DNA of 64,000 nt from Enterobacter sp. JBIWA008 (GTDB lineage: Bacteria; Pseudomonadota; Gammaproteobacteria; Enterobacterales; Enterobacteriaceae): contig NZ_CP074149.1 in assembly GCF_019968765.1 (NCBI RefSeq), forward strand, positions 3,348,001 through 3,412,000, given 5' to 3'. Below, piece after piece: positions 1-11,905 of the stretch. A program made the position numbers and the translations under genes. Under the pieces are notes generated by a model. It was not told the origin of the DNA. It ran no database searches and saw nothing but the letters and a program-made list of their open reading frames with translations. Within the stretch, counting starts at the first letter, position 1, and every line of letters starts with the position of its first letter.

Positions 1-543
1 GTTGACGATGTCGGTCATATTGAATGAACCGGCCTGCGCCACCACGCCCATCAGGGAAAGACCCAGGAACACTTCATAACTCAGCGTCTGCGCGGAAGCA
101 CGCATCGCACCCAGCAGCGAGTATTTGTTGTTACTGGACCAGCCTGCGAACAGGACCGCGTAAACCGCGAGGCCCGCCATCATCAGGAAGAACAGAATGC
201 CGATGTTCAGGTCAGCGACAACCCAGGTCGGGCTGACCGGAACGATAGCAAACGCCAGCAGCAGCGAGGTGAAGGCGATCATCGGAGCCAGAGTAAAGAT
301 CACGCGATCCGAGAAGCGCGGGATCCAGTCCTCTTTAAAGAACATCTTGATCATGTCCGCGACCAGCTGGAGTGAACCACCCCAGCCCACGCGGTTCGGT
401 CCATAACGGTTCTGGAACAGACCGAGCAGACGACGTTCACCAAAGCTCATGAACGCGCCGCAGGTGACCACCACCAGCAGGATAACAATCGCTTTCAGAA
501 TGCTCAGCAGGATGTCGATAAGATCCGGCGTTAACCAACTCAT
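1..543 (-). CDS. nuoH: NADH-quinone oxidoreductase subunit H (partial, N-terminal part)
   Basis: Membrane subunit of complex I that forms much of the quinone-binding site where the peripheral arm meets the membrane arm. About 181 N-terminal residues are visible (start [16 protein letters not shown]) and the rest lies beyond the left edge. The frame shows a first membrane helix, then the conserved loop with [19 protein letters not shown], then further hydrophobic helices. Its ATG overlaps the nuoG stop by 4 bases, which indicates translational coupling in the nuo operon. Identity is firm; only completeness is lacking. Confidence 0.97.
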   Translation of the reverse strand, partial: MSWLTPDLIDILLSILKAIVILLVVVTCGAFMSFGERRLLGLFQNRYGPNRVGWGGSLQLVADMIKMFFKEDWIPRFSDRVIFTLAPMIAFTSLLLAFAIVPVSPTWVVADLNIGILFFLMMAGLAVYAVLFAGWSSNNKYSLLGAMRASAQTLSYEVFLGLSLMGVVAQAGSFNMTDIVN

Positions 544-3263
544 GCTTTTGCCTCCTGCAGATTATCAAGACGCGCACCCGCCAGAACCGGCGCGATGCCA
601 GGCATACCCATCGGCAGACCCACCTGCCCTGCTGTCAGACCTTCGGAGATAATCAGCGGCAGGCTGATTGTCTGGCCGTCATAGCTAAAGGCGATGTTCG
701 CGCCCGCGTTAACGCCAAGCTTCGCGGCATCCGCTGGGTTAAGCTTGATGTAAGGCTGCGTCATACGGGTCTGGAAGACCGGTGAACGCTGGGACAGCTC
801 GTCACTACCGAACAGATGGTAGTACGGCGCGATACGCCAGTTGCCATCCTGCGCCTGGAAACTCGCCGGTACGGTGGTGAAGAAGTCCAGACCGGTTTCG
901 GAGGCTTCAATCAGACGCACGCCCGGATCGCCGTGACGCAGGGAGCCCCCCACTTCAGCCTGGAACTTGTTCCATGCCTGCGGGGAGTTCCAGCCTGGCG
1001 CCCATGCGAATGGGATTTGCGAACGCGGCGCAGACGGCTGGTTGTTCCCTTCCATAGAGAAGGCGAACATGGTGTCTTTATCCTGCGGCTGGCGCGGTTC
1101 GTGTACGCTGATGTTGGCACGCATTGCGGTACGGCCGCTGTAACGGTGCGGTTCACGCGCCAGTTTCTGGCCGCGAATGCGGAAGCTTGCTTCAGGTGCG
1201 GCATCTTTAATGCCTGCCAGCTGAGGCAGTTTTTCCACCACCGCGTCGATAACGTGGTCGAGCTGCGTCCAGTCCACTTCACGGCTCTGCACGGTGCTGT
1301 GCAGGGAGTGGAGCCAGCGCCAGCTTTCCAGCATCACGGTGTTGCTGTCGTAGTACGCCGGATCATAAACCTGGAAGAAACGCTGGGCGCGACCTTCATT
1401 GTTGATAACGGTACCGTCGCTTTCTGCGAAGCTTGCCGCAGAGAGCACCAGGTGCGCTTTTTCCATGATCGCGGTACGCTGATGATCAATGACCATCACC
1501 AGCGGCGCTTTGGAGAGCGCGGCGTCAACGCGAGCGGCAGAGGCGTGACGGTGCAGGTCGTTTTCCAGCACCACAACGGCGTCAGCGGCACCGGATTCCA
1601 GTTCGCTTAATGCTTCTTCCAGCGAACCGCCGCCGATCATGCCCAGACCGATGCTGTTCACCGCACGGGCAATCATGGTCACACCGACATCAGCACCGCG
1701 GCCTTTCAGGGCTTTGGCAACGTTGGCTGCCGCCTGAATGATCTCGGCGCTACCGGCGTTGGTACCGGAAATAATCAGCGGTTTTTTCGCACCTGCCAGA
1801 GCCTGAACAATCACGTCAACCTTGTTTTGCAGGTCGCGATCCAGTTCAACGGCCGGCGAGTTGTTGTCCAGCGCGTGGGCAATAGCAAAGCCGAGGCGAG
1901 CCTGATCTTCAACCGGAGCGCAGTAGGTCCACGCTGCGATATCGTCCAGACGGGTGTTGTCGACGTTGGTCACAAACAGAGGATGCTTCGCGCGCTGGCC
2001 GATGTTCAGGATCGCCGCAATCTGCCAGTCGGCCACTTTCTGCGCCGCTGCCATTTCACGAGCTTTACCCTTCACCGCCTGACGAACCGCCAGAGCCGCG
2101 CGAGCGCCCGTCTGCGTCAGGTCTTCACCCAGCACCAGAACTGCATCATAAGATTCGATTTCGCGCAGCGCAGGGGTATGGATACCGCCTTCACGCAGCA
2201 CTTTCAGTACCAGCTGCAGACGTTCCTGCTCGCCCTGGGCGATGCCGGTATAGAAGTTTTCCGCGCCAACCAGCTCGCGCAGCGCGAAGTTGCTTTCGAT
2301 GCTGGCACGCGGGGAGCCGATACCGATCACTTTCTTCGACTGGCGCAGAATATCTGCCGCGCCCTGCATCGCCTGTTCGGCGTTCAGGGTAATGAAGTCG
2401 TCGCCACGGCGCTGAACCGGCTGACGCGGACGGTCTTTCAGGTTCACATAGCCATAGCCGAAACGACCACGATCGCACAGGAAGTAGTGGTTAACGGTAC
2501 CGTTGTAACGGTTTTCGATGCGACGCAGTTCGCCGTATCGCTCACCCGGGCTGGTGTTACAGCCGAGGGAACACTGCTGGCAGATGCTTGGCGCAAACTG
2601 CATGTCCCATTTACGGTTGTAACGCTCGGAGTGGGTTTTATCCGTGAATACGCCAGTTGGGCAGATTTCTACCAGGTTACCGGAGAATTCGCTTTCCAGC
2701 ACGCCGTCTTCCGGACGACCGAAGTAGACGTTATCGTGCGCGCCATATACGCCCAGATCCTGACCGTCTGCATAGTCTTTGTAGTAACGCACGCAGCGAT
2801 AGCAGGCGATGCAGCGGTTCATTTCGTGAGAGATGAACGGCCCCAGGTCCTGGTTGCGGTGGGTACGCTTGGTAAAGCGATAGCGACGGAAGCTGTGGCC
2901 GGTCATCACGGTCATATCCTGAAGGTGGCAGTTACCGCCCTCTTCACAGACCGGACAGTCGTGCGGGTGGTTGGTCATCAACCATTCCACAACGCTTTCG
3001 CGAAACTGTTTCGCTTCTTCGTCATCAATCGAAATAAAGGTGCCTTCGGTGGCTGGCGTCATACAGGACATCACCAGGCGACCACGCGTGTCTTCCGCGT
3101 TTTGATATTGCTTCACCGCACACTGGCGGCAAGCACCGACGCTGCCCAGCGCCGGATGCCAGCAAAAGTACGGAATATCGAGGCCAAGAGACAGACAAGC
3201 TTCCAGCAGGTTGTCCGCCCCGTTGACTTCGTATTCTTTGCCGTCTACATGAATCGTAGCCAT
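540..3263 (-). CDS. nuoG: NADH-quinone oxidoreductase subunit G
   Basis: Large iron-sulfur subunit of the cytoplasmic arm of complex I; it relays electrons from NuoEF toward NuoB. The N-terminal ferredoxin-like domain has C34-X10-C45-X2-C48 for the 2Fe-2S cluster. [12 protein letters not shown] follows near residue 105 (with an unusual His ligand), then RCIACYRC near 155 and CQQCSLGCN near 230 for the extra N7 cluster found in enteric NuoG. A degenerate molybdopterin-oxidoreductase fold fills the remainder. I start at MATIHVDG, giving 907 residues; an upstream ML pair in frame is possible. It lies 55 bases after nuoF and overlaps nuoH by 4. Confidence 0.97.
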   Translation of the reverse strand: MATIHVDGKEYEVNGADNLLEACLSLGLDIPYFCWHPALGSVGACRQCAVKQYQNAEDTRGRLVMSCMTPATEGTFISIDDEEAKQFRESVVEWLMTNHPHDCPVCEEGGNCHLQDMTVMTGHSFRRYRFTKRTHRNQDLGPFISHEMNRCIACYRCVRYYKDYADGQDLGVYGAHDNVYFGRPEDGVLESEFSGNLVEICPTGVFTDKTHSERYNRKWDMQFAPSICQQCSLGCNTSPGERYGELRRIENRYNGTVNHYFLCDRGRFGYGYVNLKDRPRQPVQRRGDDFITLNAEQAMQGAADILRQSKKVIGIGSPRASIESNFALRELVGAENFYTGIAQGEQERLQLVLKVLREGGIHTPALREIESYDAVLVLGEDLTQTGARAALAVRQAVKGKAREMAAAQKVADWQIAAILNIGQRAKHPLFVTNVDNTRLDDIAAWTYCAPVEDQARLGFAIAHALDNNSPAVELDRDLQNKVDVIVQALAGAKKPLIISGTNAGSAEIIQAAANVAKALKGRGADVGVTMIARAVNSIGLGMIGGGSLEEALSELESGAADAVVVLENDLHRHASAARVDAALSKAPLVMVIDHQRTAIMEKAHLVLSAASFAESDGTVINNEGRAQRFFQVYDPAYYDSNTVMLESWRWLHSLHSTVQSREVDWTQLDHVIDAVVEKLPQLAGIKDAAPEASFRIRGQKLAREPHRYSGRTAMRANISVHEPRQPQDKDTMFAFSMEGNNQPSAPRSQIPFAWAPGWNSPQAWNKFQAEVGGSLRHGDPGVRLIEASETGLDFFTTVPASFQAQDGNWRIAPYYHLFGSDELSQRSPVFQTRMTQPYIKLNPADAAKLGVNAGANIAFSYDGQTISLPLIISEGLTAGQVGLPMGMPGIAPVLAGARLDNLQEAKA

Positions 3264-3318
3264 TAGCATGCTTCCAGTTGGCTCGGTCGAAACCGAGCGT
3301 TAATCAAAATTCTTGTCG

Positions 3319-4656
3319 TTACCAGCGCGCTTTAAGCAGGTTCGGCTGAATCCCATTGATGGCATGGGTATTGCTGAACGGCTGCTTGATGCCTGCTTCG
3401 AACTCGTCGCGGAAATATTTGATCGCGCTCTGCAGAGGTTCGACGGCACCCGGTGCGTGGGCACAGAAGGTTTTACCCGGGCCTAAGAATCGACACAGTT
3501 GCTCAAGCGTCTCGATATCTCCAGGCTGGCCTTCGCCACGTTCGATTGCACGCAGGATCTTCACGCTCCACGGCAGACCATCACGGCACGGTGTACACCA
3601 GCCGCAGGACTCGCGGGCGAAGAACTCTTCCAGGTTACGCACCAGCGAGACCATGCCGATCTCGTGGTCGACGGCCATCGCCAGCGCCGTACCCAGACGG
3701 CTGCCTGCTTTACCAATGCTTTCGAATTCCATTGGCAGGTCGAGGTGGGCTTCGGTCAGGAAGTCAGTCCCTGCCCCACCCGGCTGCCAGGCTTTGAATT
3801 TCAGGCCATCGCGCATACCGCCAGCGTAGTCTTCAAGAATTTCACGCGCAGTCGTACCGAACGGCAGTTCCCAGACGCCTGGATTTTTAACGCGACCAGA
3901 GAAGCCCATCAGCTTGGTACCGGCATCTTTGCTTGAGGAGATGCCCTGATACCACTCCACGCCGTTCGCGAGGATAGCCGGAACGTTACACAGGGTTTCA
4001 ACGTTGTTTACGCAGGTCGGTTTCCCCCACACACCGGAGCTGGCCGGGAACGGTGGCTTGGAACGCGGGTTCGCGCGGCGGCCTTCCAGGGAGTTAATCA
4101 GCGCGGTTTCTTCACCACAGATATAACGCCCTGCACCGGTGTGCACGAACAGTTCGAAGTCAAACCCGGTGCCCAGGATGTTTTTGCCCAGCAGGCCCGC
4201 TTCGGTGGCTTCGGCAATCGCGCGACGCAGGTTTTCCGCCGCTTCGATGTACTCACCGCGCAGGAAGATGTAGCCACGGTAGGCTTTCAGCGCAAACGCG
4301 GAGATCAGCATGCCTTCCACCAGCAGGTGCGGCAGCTGTTCCATTAGCAGGCGGTCTTTATAGGTGCCCGGCTCCATTTCATCGGCGTTACACAGCAGGT
4401 AACGAATGTTCATGGATTCGTCTTTCGGCATCAGGCTCCACTTAAGACCGGTGGAGAAGCCCGCACCGCCGCGCCCTTTCAGGCCGGAATCTTTAACGGC
4501 ATTTACGATATCGTCCGGCGCCATGCCGCCAAGAGCTTTACGCGCACCGGCATAGCCGTTTTTGCTCTGGTATTCGTCGAGCCATACCGGCTGTTTATCA
4601 TCGCGCAGACGCCAGGTCAGCGGATGCGTCTCAGCAGTACGAATTACAGTTTTCAT
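3319..4656 (-). CDS. nuoF: NADH-quinone oxidoreductase subunit F
   Basis: NADH dehydrogenase subunit of complex I: it binds FMN and NADH and carries a 4Fe-4S cluster (N3). The glycine-rich nucleotide loop [13 protein letters not shown] is at residues 61-73, the FMN-region segment [19 protein letters not shown] is around 175-195, and the cluster cysteines occur in ESCGWCTPC near 350 and in FCAHAPG near 398. At 445 residues it has the length expected for enteric NuoF. Its start overlaps the nuoE stop by 4 bases, so the two partner subunits are translationally coupled. Confidence 0.97.
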   Translation of the reverse strand: MKTVIRTAETHPLTWRLRDDKQPVWLDEYQSKNGYAGARKALGGMAPDDIVNAVKDSGLKGRGGAGFSTGLKWSLMPKDESMNIRYLLCNADEMEPGTYKDRLLMEQLPHLLVEGMLISAFALKAYRGYIFLRGEYIEAAENLRRAIAEATEAGLLGKNILGTGFDFELFVHTGAGRYICGEETALINSLEGRRANPRSKPPFPASSGVWGKPTCVNNVETLCNVPAILANGVEWYQGISSSKDAGTKLMGFSGRVKNPGVWELPFGTTAREILEDYAGGMRDGLKFKAWQPGGAGTDFLTEAHLDLPMEFESIGKAGSRLGTALAMAVDHEIGMVSLVRNLEEFFARESCGWCTPCRDGLPWSVKILRAIERGEGQPGDIETLEQLCRFLGPGKTFCAHAPGAVEPLQSAIKYFRDEFEAGIKQPFSNTHAINGIQPNLLKARW

Positions 4657-5153
4657 TTGTACTGCTCCAGCAGGTCAGGAATCGCTTCCGGCGTCAGATG
4701 GCTGTGAGTGTCCTCATCAATCATCATGGTCGGCCCCTTGTCGCAGTTACCCAGGCAGCAGGTTGGCAGCAGAGTAAAGCGTCCATCGAACGTGGTCTGG
4801 CCAGGCTTGATATTGAGCTTTTTCTCAATCGCAGCCTGAATGCCCTGATAACCGGTGATGTGGCAGACAACGCTGTCACAGTAGCGGATCACATGGCGGC
4901 CTACCGGCTGACGGAAAATCTGGCTGTAGAACGTGGCTACGCCTTCTACGTCACTTGCCGGAATACCCAGCACTTTCGCGATCTCATAGATCGCCCCATC
5001 CGGCACCCAACCACGCTGTTTCTGTACGATTTTCAGCGCTTCAATGGACGCCGCACGCGGGTCTTCGTAGTGGTGCATCTCGTGCTCAATAGCGGCACGT
5101 TCTGCTTCACTCAGCTCAAAAGCCTCGGTTTGTGGTTGTTGATTCTCGTGCAT
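4653..5153 (-). CDS. nuoE: NADH-quinone oxidoreductase subunit E
   Basis: Small thioredoxin-like subunit of the NADH-input module of complex I, carrying the 2Fe-2S cluster N1a. The four ligand cysteines are visible as C92 and C97 ([11 protein letters not shown]) and the pair in [10 protein letters not shown] near 132-137. It has 166 residues, the family length. The gene begins 2 bases after nuoCD ends and overlaps nuoF by 4 bases. Confidence 0.97.
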   Translation of the reverse strand: MHENQQPQTEAFELSEAERAAIEHEMHHYEDPRAASIEALKIVQKQRGWVPDGAIYEIAKVLGIPASDVEGVATFYSQIFRQPVGRHVIRYCDSVVCHITGYQGIQAAIEKKLNIKPGQTTFDGRFTLLPTCCLGNCDKGPTMMIDEDTHSHLTPEAIPDLLEQYK

Positions 5154-5155
5154 AA

Positions 5156-6958
5156 TTAGCGGTCCACATCTGACATAACAAAATCGATACTACCCAGATA
5201 CACAATCAGGTCGGAGACCAGACTGCCGCGAATGGCGGACGGGATCTGCTGCAGGTGCGCAAAACTCGGCGTACGCACGCGGGTACGGTAGCTCATGGTG
5301 CTGCCGTCACTGGTCAGGTAGTAACTGTTAATACCCTTGGTCGCTTCAATCATCTGGAAGGATTCTTGCGCCGGCATGACCGGACCCCAGGAAACCTGCA
5401 GGAAGTGGGTGATCAGGGTTTCGATATGTTGCAGCGTGCGCTCTTTCGGTGGCGGCGTCGTCAGCGGGTGATCCGCCTTGAACGGGCCTTCCGGCATGTT
5501 GTTGAGGCACTGCTCAAGGATGCGCAGACTCTGGCGGAGCTCTTCCACTTTCAGCATCACGCGGGTGTAGCAGTCGGAAACACCGCCGCCAACCGGGACT
5601 TCAAAGTCGAAGTTCTCGTAGCCAGAGTAAGGACGGGCTTTACGCACGTCGAAATCAATACCGGTCGCGCGCAGACCTGCACCTGTCGTCCCCCACTCCA
5701 GCGCTTCTTTCGCGCCGTAGGCAGCAACGCCCTGGGAACGGCCTTTCAGGATGGTATTACGCAGCGCGGCTTTCTCGTAAGACGCCAGACGTTTTGGCAT
5801 CCAGTCGAGGAATTCACGCAGCAGACGGTCCCAGCCGCGCGGCAGATCGTGTGCTACGCCGCCGATACGGAACCAGGCCGGGTGCATACGGAAACCGGTA
5901 ATCGCTTCCACCAAATCGTAGATTTTTTGACGGTCGGTAAAGGCGAAGAAGACCGGGGTCATCGCGCCGACGTCCTGAATGAACGTGGAAATGTACAGCA
6001 GGTGGCTGTTGATACGGAACAGTTCTGACAGCATAACGCGAATCACGTTAACGCGATCCGGCGTAACGATACCCGCCAGTTTCTCAACGGCCAGCACGTA
6101 TGGCATTTCGTTGACGCAACCGCCGAGGTACTCGATACGGTCGGTATACGGAATGTAGCTGTGCCAGGACTGACGCTCGCCCATCTTCTCAGCACCACGG
6201 TGGTGGTAGCCGATGTCCGGTACGCAGTCGACAATCTCTTCGCCATCAAGCTGAAGAATAATACGGAATGCACCGTGCGCTGACGGATGGTTTGGACCGA
6301 GGTTAAGGAACATGAAGTCCTCGTTTTCGGTACCGCGCTTCATGCCCCAGTCTTCCGGCTTGAAGGTCAGCGCTTCCATCTCCAGATCCTGCTTGGCTTT
6401 GGTCAGCTCAAACGGATCGAATTCAGTCGCACGCGCCGGGTAGTCTTTACGCAGCGGGTGGCCGGTCCAGGTCTGCGGCATCATGATGCGCGTCAGGTGT
6501 GGGTGGCCGTCGAAGGTCATGCCGAACATTTCCCATGTCTCACGCTCGTACCAGTTGGCGTTCGGGAAAAGTTTGGTGATCGTCGGCAGATGCATGTCGT
6601 TTTCAGACAATGCCACCTTGAGCATGATATCCGTATTACGGTCTATTGAGATCAGGTGGTAGAAAACGGAAAAATCCGCAGCAGGGAGACCCTGGCGGTG
6701 TGTTCTGAGACGTTCGTCCATGCCGTGTAAGTCAAACAGCATGACGTAAGGTTTTGGCAATTTCTTGAGGAAATCGACAACTTCCAGCAATTGTTCACGC
6801 TTCACCCAAACAACGGGTACCCCGGTGCGGGTCGCCTGAACGGTAAAGGCATCCGGCCCAAAACGGTTGCGCAGTTCGCCAATGACTGGGTCATCCAGAT
6901 GATCCCGGGTGTGCCAGGCGGCTTCTTGCGCGGTTAAGTCGGTCATATTGTTCACCAT
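5156..6958 (-). CDS. nuoC: NADH-quinone oxidoreductase fused subunit C/D
   Basis: Fusion of the 30-kDa (NuoC) and 49-kDa (NuoD) subunits typical of gammaproteobacteria; it forms the quinone-reduction site with NuoB and NuoH. The N-terminal ~190 residues are the NuoC part, with the signature [21 protein letters not shown] cut by a short linker; the NuoD part starts near [19 protein letters not shown], the quinone-site loop. It ends [11 protein letters not shown] as in E. coli. Length is 600 residues. A gap of 89 bases separates it from nuoB, the widest in this operon. The fused form is normal for the order. Confidence 0.97.
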   Translation of the reverse strand: MVNNMTDLTAQEAAWHTRDHLDDPVIGELRNRFGPDAFTVQATRTGVPVVWVKREQLLEVVDFLKKLPKPYVMLFDLHGMDERLRTHRQGLPAADFSVFYHLISIDRNTDIMLKVALSENDMHLPTITKLFPNANWYERETWEMFGMTFDGHPHLTRIMMPQTWTGHPLRKDYPARATEFDPFELTKAKQDLEMEALTFKPEDWGMKRGTENEDFMFLNLGPNHPSAHGAFRIILQLDGEEIVDCVPDIGYHHRGAEKMGERQSWHSYIPYTDRIEYLGGCVNEMPYVLAVEKLAGIVTPDRVNVIRVMLSELFRINSHLLYISTFIQDVGAMTPVFFAFTDRQKIYDLVEAITGFRMHPAWFRIGGVAHDLPRGWDRLLREFLDWMPKRLASYEKAALRNTILKGRSQGVAAYGAKEALEWGTTGAGLRATGIDFDVRKARPYSGYENFDFEVPVGGGVSDCYTRVMLKVEELRQSLRILEQCLNNMPEGPFKADHPLTTPPPKERTLQHIETLITHFLQVSWGPVMPAQESFQMIEATKGINSYYLTSDGSTMSYRTRVRTPSFAHLQQIPSAIRGSLVSDLIVYLGSIDFVMSDVDR

Positions 6959-7047
6959 TGCAAATGGTCCGTGGTGACTGTTGAGCCTGGCTTCGCGCTA
7001 TTTGAGTAGTGATATGCGAAGGTGTTCTCCAGGCCTACAGGCGCAAA

Positions 7048-7722
7048 TTAAATTTCGTCAGGCGTACGCAAGTTGGTGACGGCAATACGTTCACCACGTT
7101 TACGCTCGCGCTCAGACTGCATGTTCGCGCGATACACACCCTGATCGCCAACAACCCACGACAGTGGGCGACGTTCTTTACCAATAGATTCCTGCAGCAG
7201 CATCAGCGCCTGCATGTAGGCTTCCGGACGTGGCGGACAACCCGGGATGTACACATCCACTGGGATAAATTTATCTACGCCCTGCACGACGGAATAAATG
7301 TCGTACATACCGCCAGAGTTCGCACATGCGCCCATGGAGATAACCCATTTTGGCTCCAGCATCTGGTCATACAGACGCTGAATAACAGGTGCCATTTTGG
7401 TAAAGCATGTACCGGCTACCACCATCAGGTCAGCCTGACGAGGTGATGCGCGCAGTACCTCGGCCCCAAAACGCGCAACGTCATGCACCGCAGTGAATGA
7501 CGTCACCATTTCAACGTAGCAGCAAGAAAGGCCAAAGTTGTAAGGCCAGATGGAGTTCTTACGACCCCAGTTGACCATATCGTGCATGGCATGCTCGAGT
7601 TTGCCCATGTACACGCTTTTATTGACTTCTTGCTCCAGGGGGTCGGTTACGATCTCCTGTTTTTGCAGGGGGTAACGGTCATTCTCACCGTTAGGATCTA
7701 TGCGGGTGAGCGTATAATCCAT
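7048..7722 (-). CDS. nuoB: NADH-quinone oxidoreductase subunit B
   Basis: Subunit carrying the terminal 4Fe-4S cluster N2 that reduces quinone. Ligand cysteines are C67 and C68 (LSCCYVEM), C133 (GACANSGG) and C162 (GCPPRP). At 224 residues it is four longer than I recall for E. coli NuoB, owing to a small insertion around [10 protein letters not shown] near residue 43, well away from the cluster. It lies 15 bases after nuoA. Confidence 0.97.
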   Translation of the reverse strand: MDYTLTRIDPNGENDRYPLQKQEIVTDPLEQEVNKSVYMGKLEHAMHDMVNWGRKNSIWPYNFGLSCCYVEMVTSFTAVHDVARFGAEVLRASPRQADLMVVAGTCFTKMAPVIQRLYDQMLEPKWVISMGACANSGGMYDIYSVVQGVDKFIPVDVYIPGCPPRPEAYMQALMLLQESIGKERRPLSWVVGDQGVYRANMQSERERKRGERIAVTNLRTPDEI

Positions 7723-7737
7723 CTTATTGCCTCGCTG

Positions 7738-8178
7738 TTACTGCTGACGATTAGAGATACTGTTTTCCGGGTTGATGTGTTCACGGCGTGAACGCACAGG
7801 TGTCCAGTCCAGCGCGCCAATACGCACCAGATAAACCAGACCGGCCAGTAACACTAAAATGAAAATTGCGGCCTCGACAAAGCCCACCCAACCACTTTCG
7901 CGAATGGAGGTAGACCACGCGAAGAGGTAAAGCGCTTCCACGTCGAAGATGACGAAGAACATGGCTACCAGATAGAACTTGGCAGACAGGCGTAAGCGAG
8001 CGGTACCTACAGAATCAATACCTGATTCAAAAGGTGTGTTTTTGTGCCTTGCACGGGCGCGACCGCCCAGGAACCAGCCGCCGACTAACATCAGGCAGCA
8101 CAGGCCAATGGCTACAATAAGAAAGATTGCGAATGCCCAGTGATGAGCGATGACTTCTGTGGATGTTGACATACTCAT
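7738..8178 (-). CDS. nuoA: NADH-quinone oxidoreductase subunit A
   Basis: First gene of the nuo operon; a small membrane subunit at the junction of the arms of complex I. Three hydrophobic helices are visible (about residues 16-36, 68-88 and 98-118), with the conserved segment [32 protein letters not shown] between the first two. It has 146 residues. The operon promoter region lies upstream, between it and lrhA. Confidence 0.97.
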   Translation of the reverse strand: MSMSTSTEVIAHHWAFAIFLIVAIGLCCLMLVGGWFLGGRARARHKNTPFESGIDSVGTARLRLSAKFYLVAMFFVIFDVEALYLFAWSTSIRESGWVGFVEAAIFILVLLAGLVYLVRIGALDWTPVRSRREHINPENSISNRQQ

Positions 8179-8483
8179 TGCTTACTCATCAAAAGTGATA
8201 CCAACGACACTGCTCTTGCTGGCAGATGGGCATCACATCGATTCATGGGGAGGAACAAATAACCTTACACTAACTGTCAGAAATGAGACGTAGACAGCAA
8301 AATGATGGGGTTTTTTACTCCTTTCTATAACCTATTGTCAACTTTAACAAAGGTTTCTTCACATTAAATTACATCGAGCGATTCTCATTAACATTTGGTG
8401 CCCTTTAACCCTGGTGGGTGCATGACTTTCCGTCAAATGTATGTTGTTGAATCGTGTCCGTTTCGGAAGTAAAAAAAATAACC

Positions 8484-8531
8484 CTCCTATTTTGACAGGA
8501 TTTGCCAACGATTCCTCCCCCCAAATAGGAG
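8484..8531. repeat. Inverted repeat in the nuo upstream region
   Basis: Perfect 9-base arms CTCCTATTT (8484-8492) and AAATAGGAG (8523-8531) enclose about 30 bases. It could be an operator pair or a leader hairpin of the nuo transcript. No known regulator was recognised from the arm sequence. Confidence 0.45.
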
Positions 8532-8727
8532 TATTTTCTTGATCTGCGACACGCTTTTGTTAATTCAACATGGAAAACGGCAACATATTTCCTGTTTTTT
8601 TAACAAGAGAGGGATATGGTTGAAGTTAGAACGGAAAGTGGGCAAGATTTGAGCAAAAGCATTCAGCCTATTGATAATTAAGAGGGTATCCTGAAAATCC
8701 ATGCGCCATAGGTGGGTATTATTGCTT

Positions 8728-8770
8728 AAAAAAAGCCACTGCATGTGAAAATCACATGAGTGGCTTTTTT
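8728..8770. terminator. Terminator downstream of lrhA
   Basis: Hairpin with stem AGCCACT-CATGTGA paired to TCACATG-AGTGGCT, flanked by an A run on the left and a T run on the right. It can act in both directions: it would end lrhA transcripts (minus) and has the T run for plus-strand readout as well. Confidence 0.85.
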
Positions 8771-8809
8771 CTACACTTACATTTTGTTACCAGAATATTG
8801 AGCTATCGA

Positions 8810-9748
8810 TCACTCAAAATCCCCTTCGACGATCAGGGAATCATCCCCCCCTTCGGAGGTAACGCGCTCGAACTGCCAGGGGTTATGGTAGTTTTCCATC
8901 GCCTCGAACACGACTTTTGCCAACTCGTTATGGCTGGACGAATTGCGGCAGAGCAGATACTCCGTATCCGGTAGCGCAGGAAGACCATCGGATTTCCCCA
9001 GGACACGCAGATCGGGACTCATCATCTCTACCGGACGGGCCGTTACCCCCAGACCAGCCTTCACGGCGGCACGAACCGCTGGCAGCGTGGAAGCCACATA
9101 CGCCAGACGCCATGGAATGTTGGCCTCATTCAGCGCCGTGAGCACCATATCGCGGAACGGGCTCGGGTCATCCAGTAAGACCAGCGGAACCGGCTCTCCT
9201 TTTTGCATCACGTACTCGGCCGCGCAATACCAGTGCGTAGGCGATGTACGCAGCGTCAGGCAATCAAACTGCCCAGGACGATGGGTAGTCACCACCAGGT
9301 CGACTTTATGCTCATTTAACATCTCAACCATAAAGGCATTACGTTTTACGCTAACGTCCAGCGCAAGCTTCGGATAAACCGAACTAATTCGATTGAGAAG
9401 AAACGGCAATATAGTATCCGCTGACTCATCAGATGCGCCTAACGTTAGCACCCCTTGAAGGTTGCTAAACATTAAGGACATACATGCTTCATCATTAAAG
9501 CGAAGAATTTTCCTGGCATAACCCAGTAGCTGAATACCGTGTTCCGTTAAGAGCTTATTACGTCCGTGACGTGCAAAAAGCTCTTTACCAACCAGTTGCT
9601 CCAGCCGCTGCATTTGTTGGCTAACGGCGGACTGAGTTCGGCAAACGGCGGCAGCAGCTGCTGCAAAAGTGTTGAGATCGGCGACCGCAACAAACGTTCT
9701 CAGCAGATCGAGGTCGAGATTCATTATCGGACGATTTGCATTTATCAT
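8810..9748 (-). CDS. lrhA: LysR-family regulator LrhA
   Basis: LysR-type transcription factor that in E. coli represses flhDC (motility) and influences RpoS levels and fimbriae. An N-terminal winged helix-turn-helix spans about residues 10-70 ([29 protein letters not shown] region), followed by the periplasmic-binding-protein-like effector domain. It has 312 residues, the same length as E. coli LrhA, with an almost identical first 95 residues. It lies upstream of nuo in the same direction but is separated by its own terminator. Its long AT-rich upstream region fits the autoregulated, long-leader gene known in E. coli. Confidence 0.95.
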   Translation of the reverse strand: MINANRPIMNLDLDLLRTFVAVADLNTFAAAAAAVCRTQSAVSQQMQRLEQLVGKELFARHGRNKLLTEHGIQLLGYARKILRFNDEACMSLMFSNLQGVLTLGASDESADTILPFLLNRISSVYPKLALDVSVKRNAFMVEMLNEHKVDLVVTTHRPGQFDCLTLRTSPTHWYCAAEYVMQKGEPVPLVLLDDPSPFRDMVLTALNEANIPWRLAYVASTLPAVRAAVKAGLGVTARPVEMMSPDLRVLGKSDGLPALPDTEYLLCRNSSSHNELAKVVFEAMENYHNPWQFERVTSEGGDDSLIVEGDFE

Positions 9749-10685
9749 ATCTATTCACTTTCAGGTTGCTCGTGCGGAGCTGCCCGGGTTGAAGCTGTGT
9801 GTAACAGTTAAGCAATTCCCTCTGAAGGTTTTCCCTCGCATCCCGGCCCGGCAGACTGCCTGACAGATAGTTATTGTGCTGCTTTATATCAACAGTCAGA
9901 AAGCACGTTTCATGACGTTATTTTTATTCTCTTAAACGTTCAGGATATTTAGATGTTCGCAGGTTTATGTAAATTACATTAAAGGTATAACACCTTTTCT
10001 GCCATCTTTATCGCAGCGCTGTCAACGTAGCAGGAGATGTTCGACACATCCCAGCCAGAGATAACTCCAACAATAACAATCAATTAATTCGGAAAATCAG
10101 TTCCAGATATACAAAATTCTTGCATCTGTCCTCTGCTTTCCTGAAAGACATCTTAACCCAAATCCACTTTATTTATAAGTCTTATTGCAATATTGAGGTT
10201 TAAAGAAGAATGTTAAGCTTCTAAACTAATTTTATTAAAATTAACTAAAGTTGCATTTTATAGGTTAATAATAAATAAATTTTAATTTAGATTAAGACCA
10301 TTCATTAATGGCACTTAACATTAATTTCACATGAGTAACTTTTAGCCACATAATGCTTTTACAGGAACATGTATCAAGCATTCAGCATTTACGAAAAGTC
10401 ACTCAGGGTGATTGCTACCGTTGTCAGGTTCACCACTTATTTTCACCAGCACAATATACAGAATTTTGACACATTAATAGCACATTTAACCTGTCATCTT
10501 GCCGTGTGCGCAACTTTAAGACAGTAAAAAAGCCAACGCACAGCAAAAAAGATTTATCAAAATTTTGCTCCCGGCACAAAATCTTCTACTGCACACCCTT
10601 CAAAACGAAGCGAGGGGGGAGTACATTATTCCGTGCTGACTTCCACGGCAGGGAGTGGCAATAATAGCGAAAAGGTTAAAGGTTC
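9749..10685. other. lrhA-alaA divergent intergenic region, 937 bases, AT-rich
   Basis: No gene with a credible start and codon pattern was found on either strand. The centre (about 10160-10330) is strongly AT-rich against a GC-rich genome, suggesting H-NS-type silencing or curved DNA. It must contain promoters for lrhA (leftward) and alaA (rightward). An equally long gap exists here in E. coli, so the length is conserved rather than a recent insertion. Confidence 0.55.
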
Positions 10686-11900
10686 ATGTCCCCTATCGAA
10701 AAATCCAGCAAGCTAGATAACGTCTGTTATGACATCCGCGGCCCGGTTCTGAAAGAGGCGAAACGCCTTGAAGAAGAAGGCAATAAGGTTCTGAAACTCA
10801 ACATTGGTAACCCTGCGCCATTTGGTTTTGAAGCGCCGGATGAAATTCTGGTTGATGTGATCCGTAACCTTCCTACTGCACAAGGATATTGTGATTCAAA
10901 AGGGCTTTACTCCGCACGCAAAGCCATCATGCAGCACTACCAGGCACGCGGTATGCGTGATGTTACCGTTGAAGATATCTATATCGGCAACGGCGTCTCC
11001 GAACTGATCGTGCAGGCGATGCAGGCGCTGCTGAACAGCGGGGACGAAATGCTGGTTCCCGCGCCGGATTATCCGCTGTGGACGGCTGCCGTATCACTGT
11101 CGAGCGGTAAAGCCGTGCACTATCTGTGCGATGAGTCCTCTGACTGGTTCCCGGACCTCGATGATATTCGCGCAAAAATCACGCCCCGCACGCGCGGCAT
11201 CGTGATCATTAACCCGAACAACCCAACGGGCGCGGTGTACTCAAAAGAGCTGCTGATGGAGATCGTCGAGCTCGCCCGCCAGCACAACCTGATCATCTTT
11301 GCCGACGAAATTTACGACAAGATCCTGTATGACGCGGCACAGCACCACTCAATCGCTGCGCTGGCCCCGGATCTGCTGACCGTCACCTTTAACGGCCTGT
11401 CTAAAACCTACCGCGTAGCCGGTTTCCGCCAGGGCTGGATGGTATTAAACGGTCCGAAAAAGCACGCTAAAGGCTATATTGAAGGGCTGGAGATGCTGGC
11501 CTCCATGCGTTTATGCGCCAACGTTCCGGCGCAGCATGCGATCCAGACTGCGCTCGGCGGTTATCAGAGCATTAGCGAATTTATCGTTCCCGGAGGTCGC
11601 CTGTACGAACAGCGCAACCGCGCCTGGGAGCTGATCAACGATATCCCGGGCGTCTCCTGCGTGAAGCCGAATGGCGCGCTCTATATGTTCCCGAAAATTG
11701 ACGCGAAGCGCTTTAATATTCACGACGATCAGAAAATGGTGCTTGATTTCCTGCTGCAGGAAAAAGTGCTGCTGGTTCAGGGGACGGCATTTAACTGGCC
11801 GTGGCCTGATCACGTGCGTATCGTGACGCTGCCGCGTGAAGATGACCTCGAAATGGCCATCAGCCGCTTCGGGCGCTTCCTCTCTGGATACCATCAGTAA
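10686..11900 (+). CDS. alaA: Glutamate-pyruvate aminotransferase AlaA
   Basis: PLP-dependent class I aminotransferase that makes alanine from pyruvate and glutamate. The PLP lysine is K240 in SKTYRVAGFRQGW; D207 in the FADEIYD segment and the NPNNPTG loop (177-183) are also present. It has 404 residues, close to the E. coli enzyme. It is preceded by a GGTTAAAGG-type ribosome site and followed by its own terminator. Formerly yfbQ. Confidence 0.96.
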   Translation: MSPIEKSSKLDNVCYDIRGPVLKEAKRLEEEGNKVLKLNIGNPAPFGFEAPDEILVDVIRNLPTAQGYCDSKGLYSARKAIMQHYQARGMRDVTVEDIYIGNGVSELIVQAMQALLNSGDEMLVPAPDYPLWTAAVSLSSGKAVHYLCDESSDWFPDLDDIRAKITPRTRGIVIINPNNPTGAVYSKELLMEIVELARQHNLIIFADEIYDKILYDAAQHHSIAALAPDLLTVTFNGLSKTYRVAGFRQGWMVLNGPKKHAKGYIEGLEMLASMRLCANVPAQHAIQTALGGYQSISEFIVPGGRLYEQRNRAWELINDIPGVSCVKPNGALYMFPKIDAKRFNIHDDQKMVLDFLLQEKVLLVQGTAFNWPWPDHVRIVTLPREDDLEMAISRFGRFLSGYHQ

Positions 11901-11905
11901 TCTTA

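Larger units (their letters stand above)
8179..8809. other. nuoA-lrhA intergenic region (nuo promoter and leader)
   Basis: About 630 bases without a convincing gene. It must hold the nuo promoter(s) reading leftward; in E. coli this region is long and responds to oxygen, nitrate and growth state. I see an AT-rich tract (8330-8400), an inverted repeat at 8484-8531 and the lrhA terminator at 8728-8770. I could not assign -10/-35 boxes with confidence. Confidence 0.6.

Noticed and set aside
1827..3266. Long open frame on the plus strand opposite nuoG (479 codons)
   Set aside because: It is antisense to a highly conserved gene, its composition follows the third-codon GC bias of nuoG, and it has no recognisable domain.
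5156..6958. Fused NuoC/NuoD as an unusual fusion
   Set aside because: The fusion is normal in Enterobacterales.
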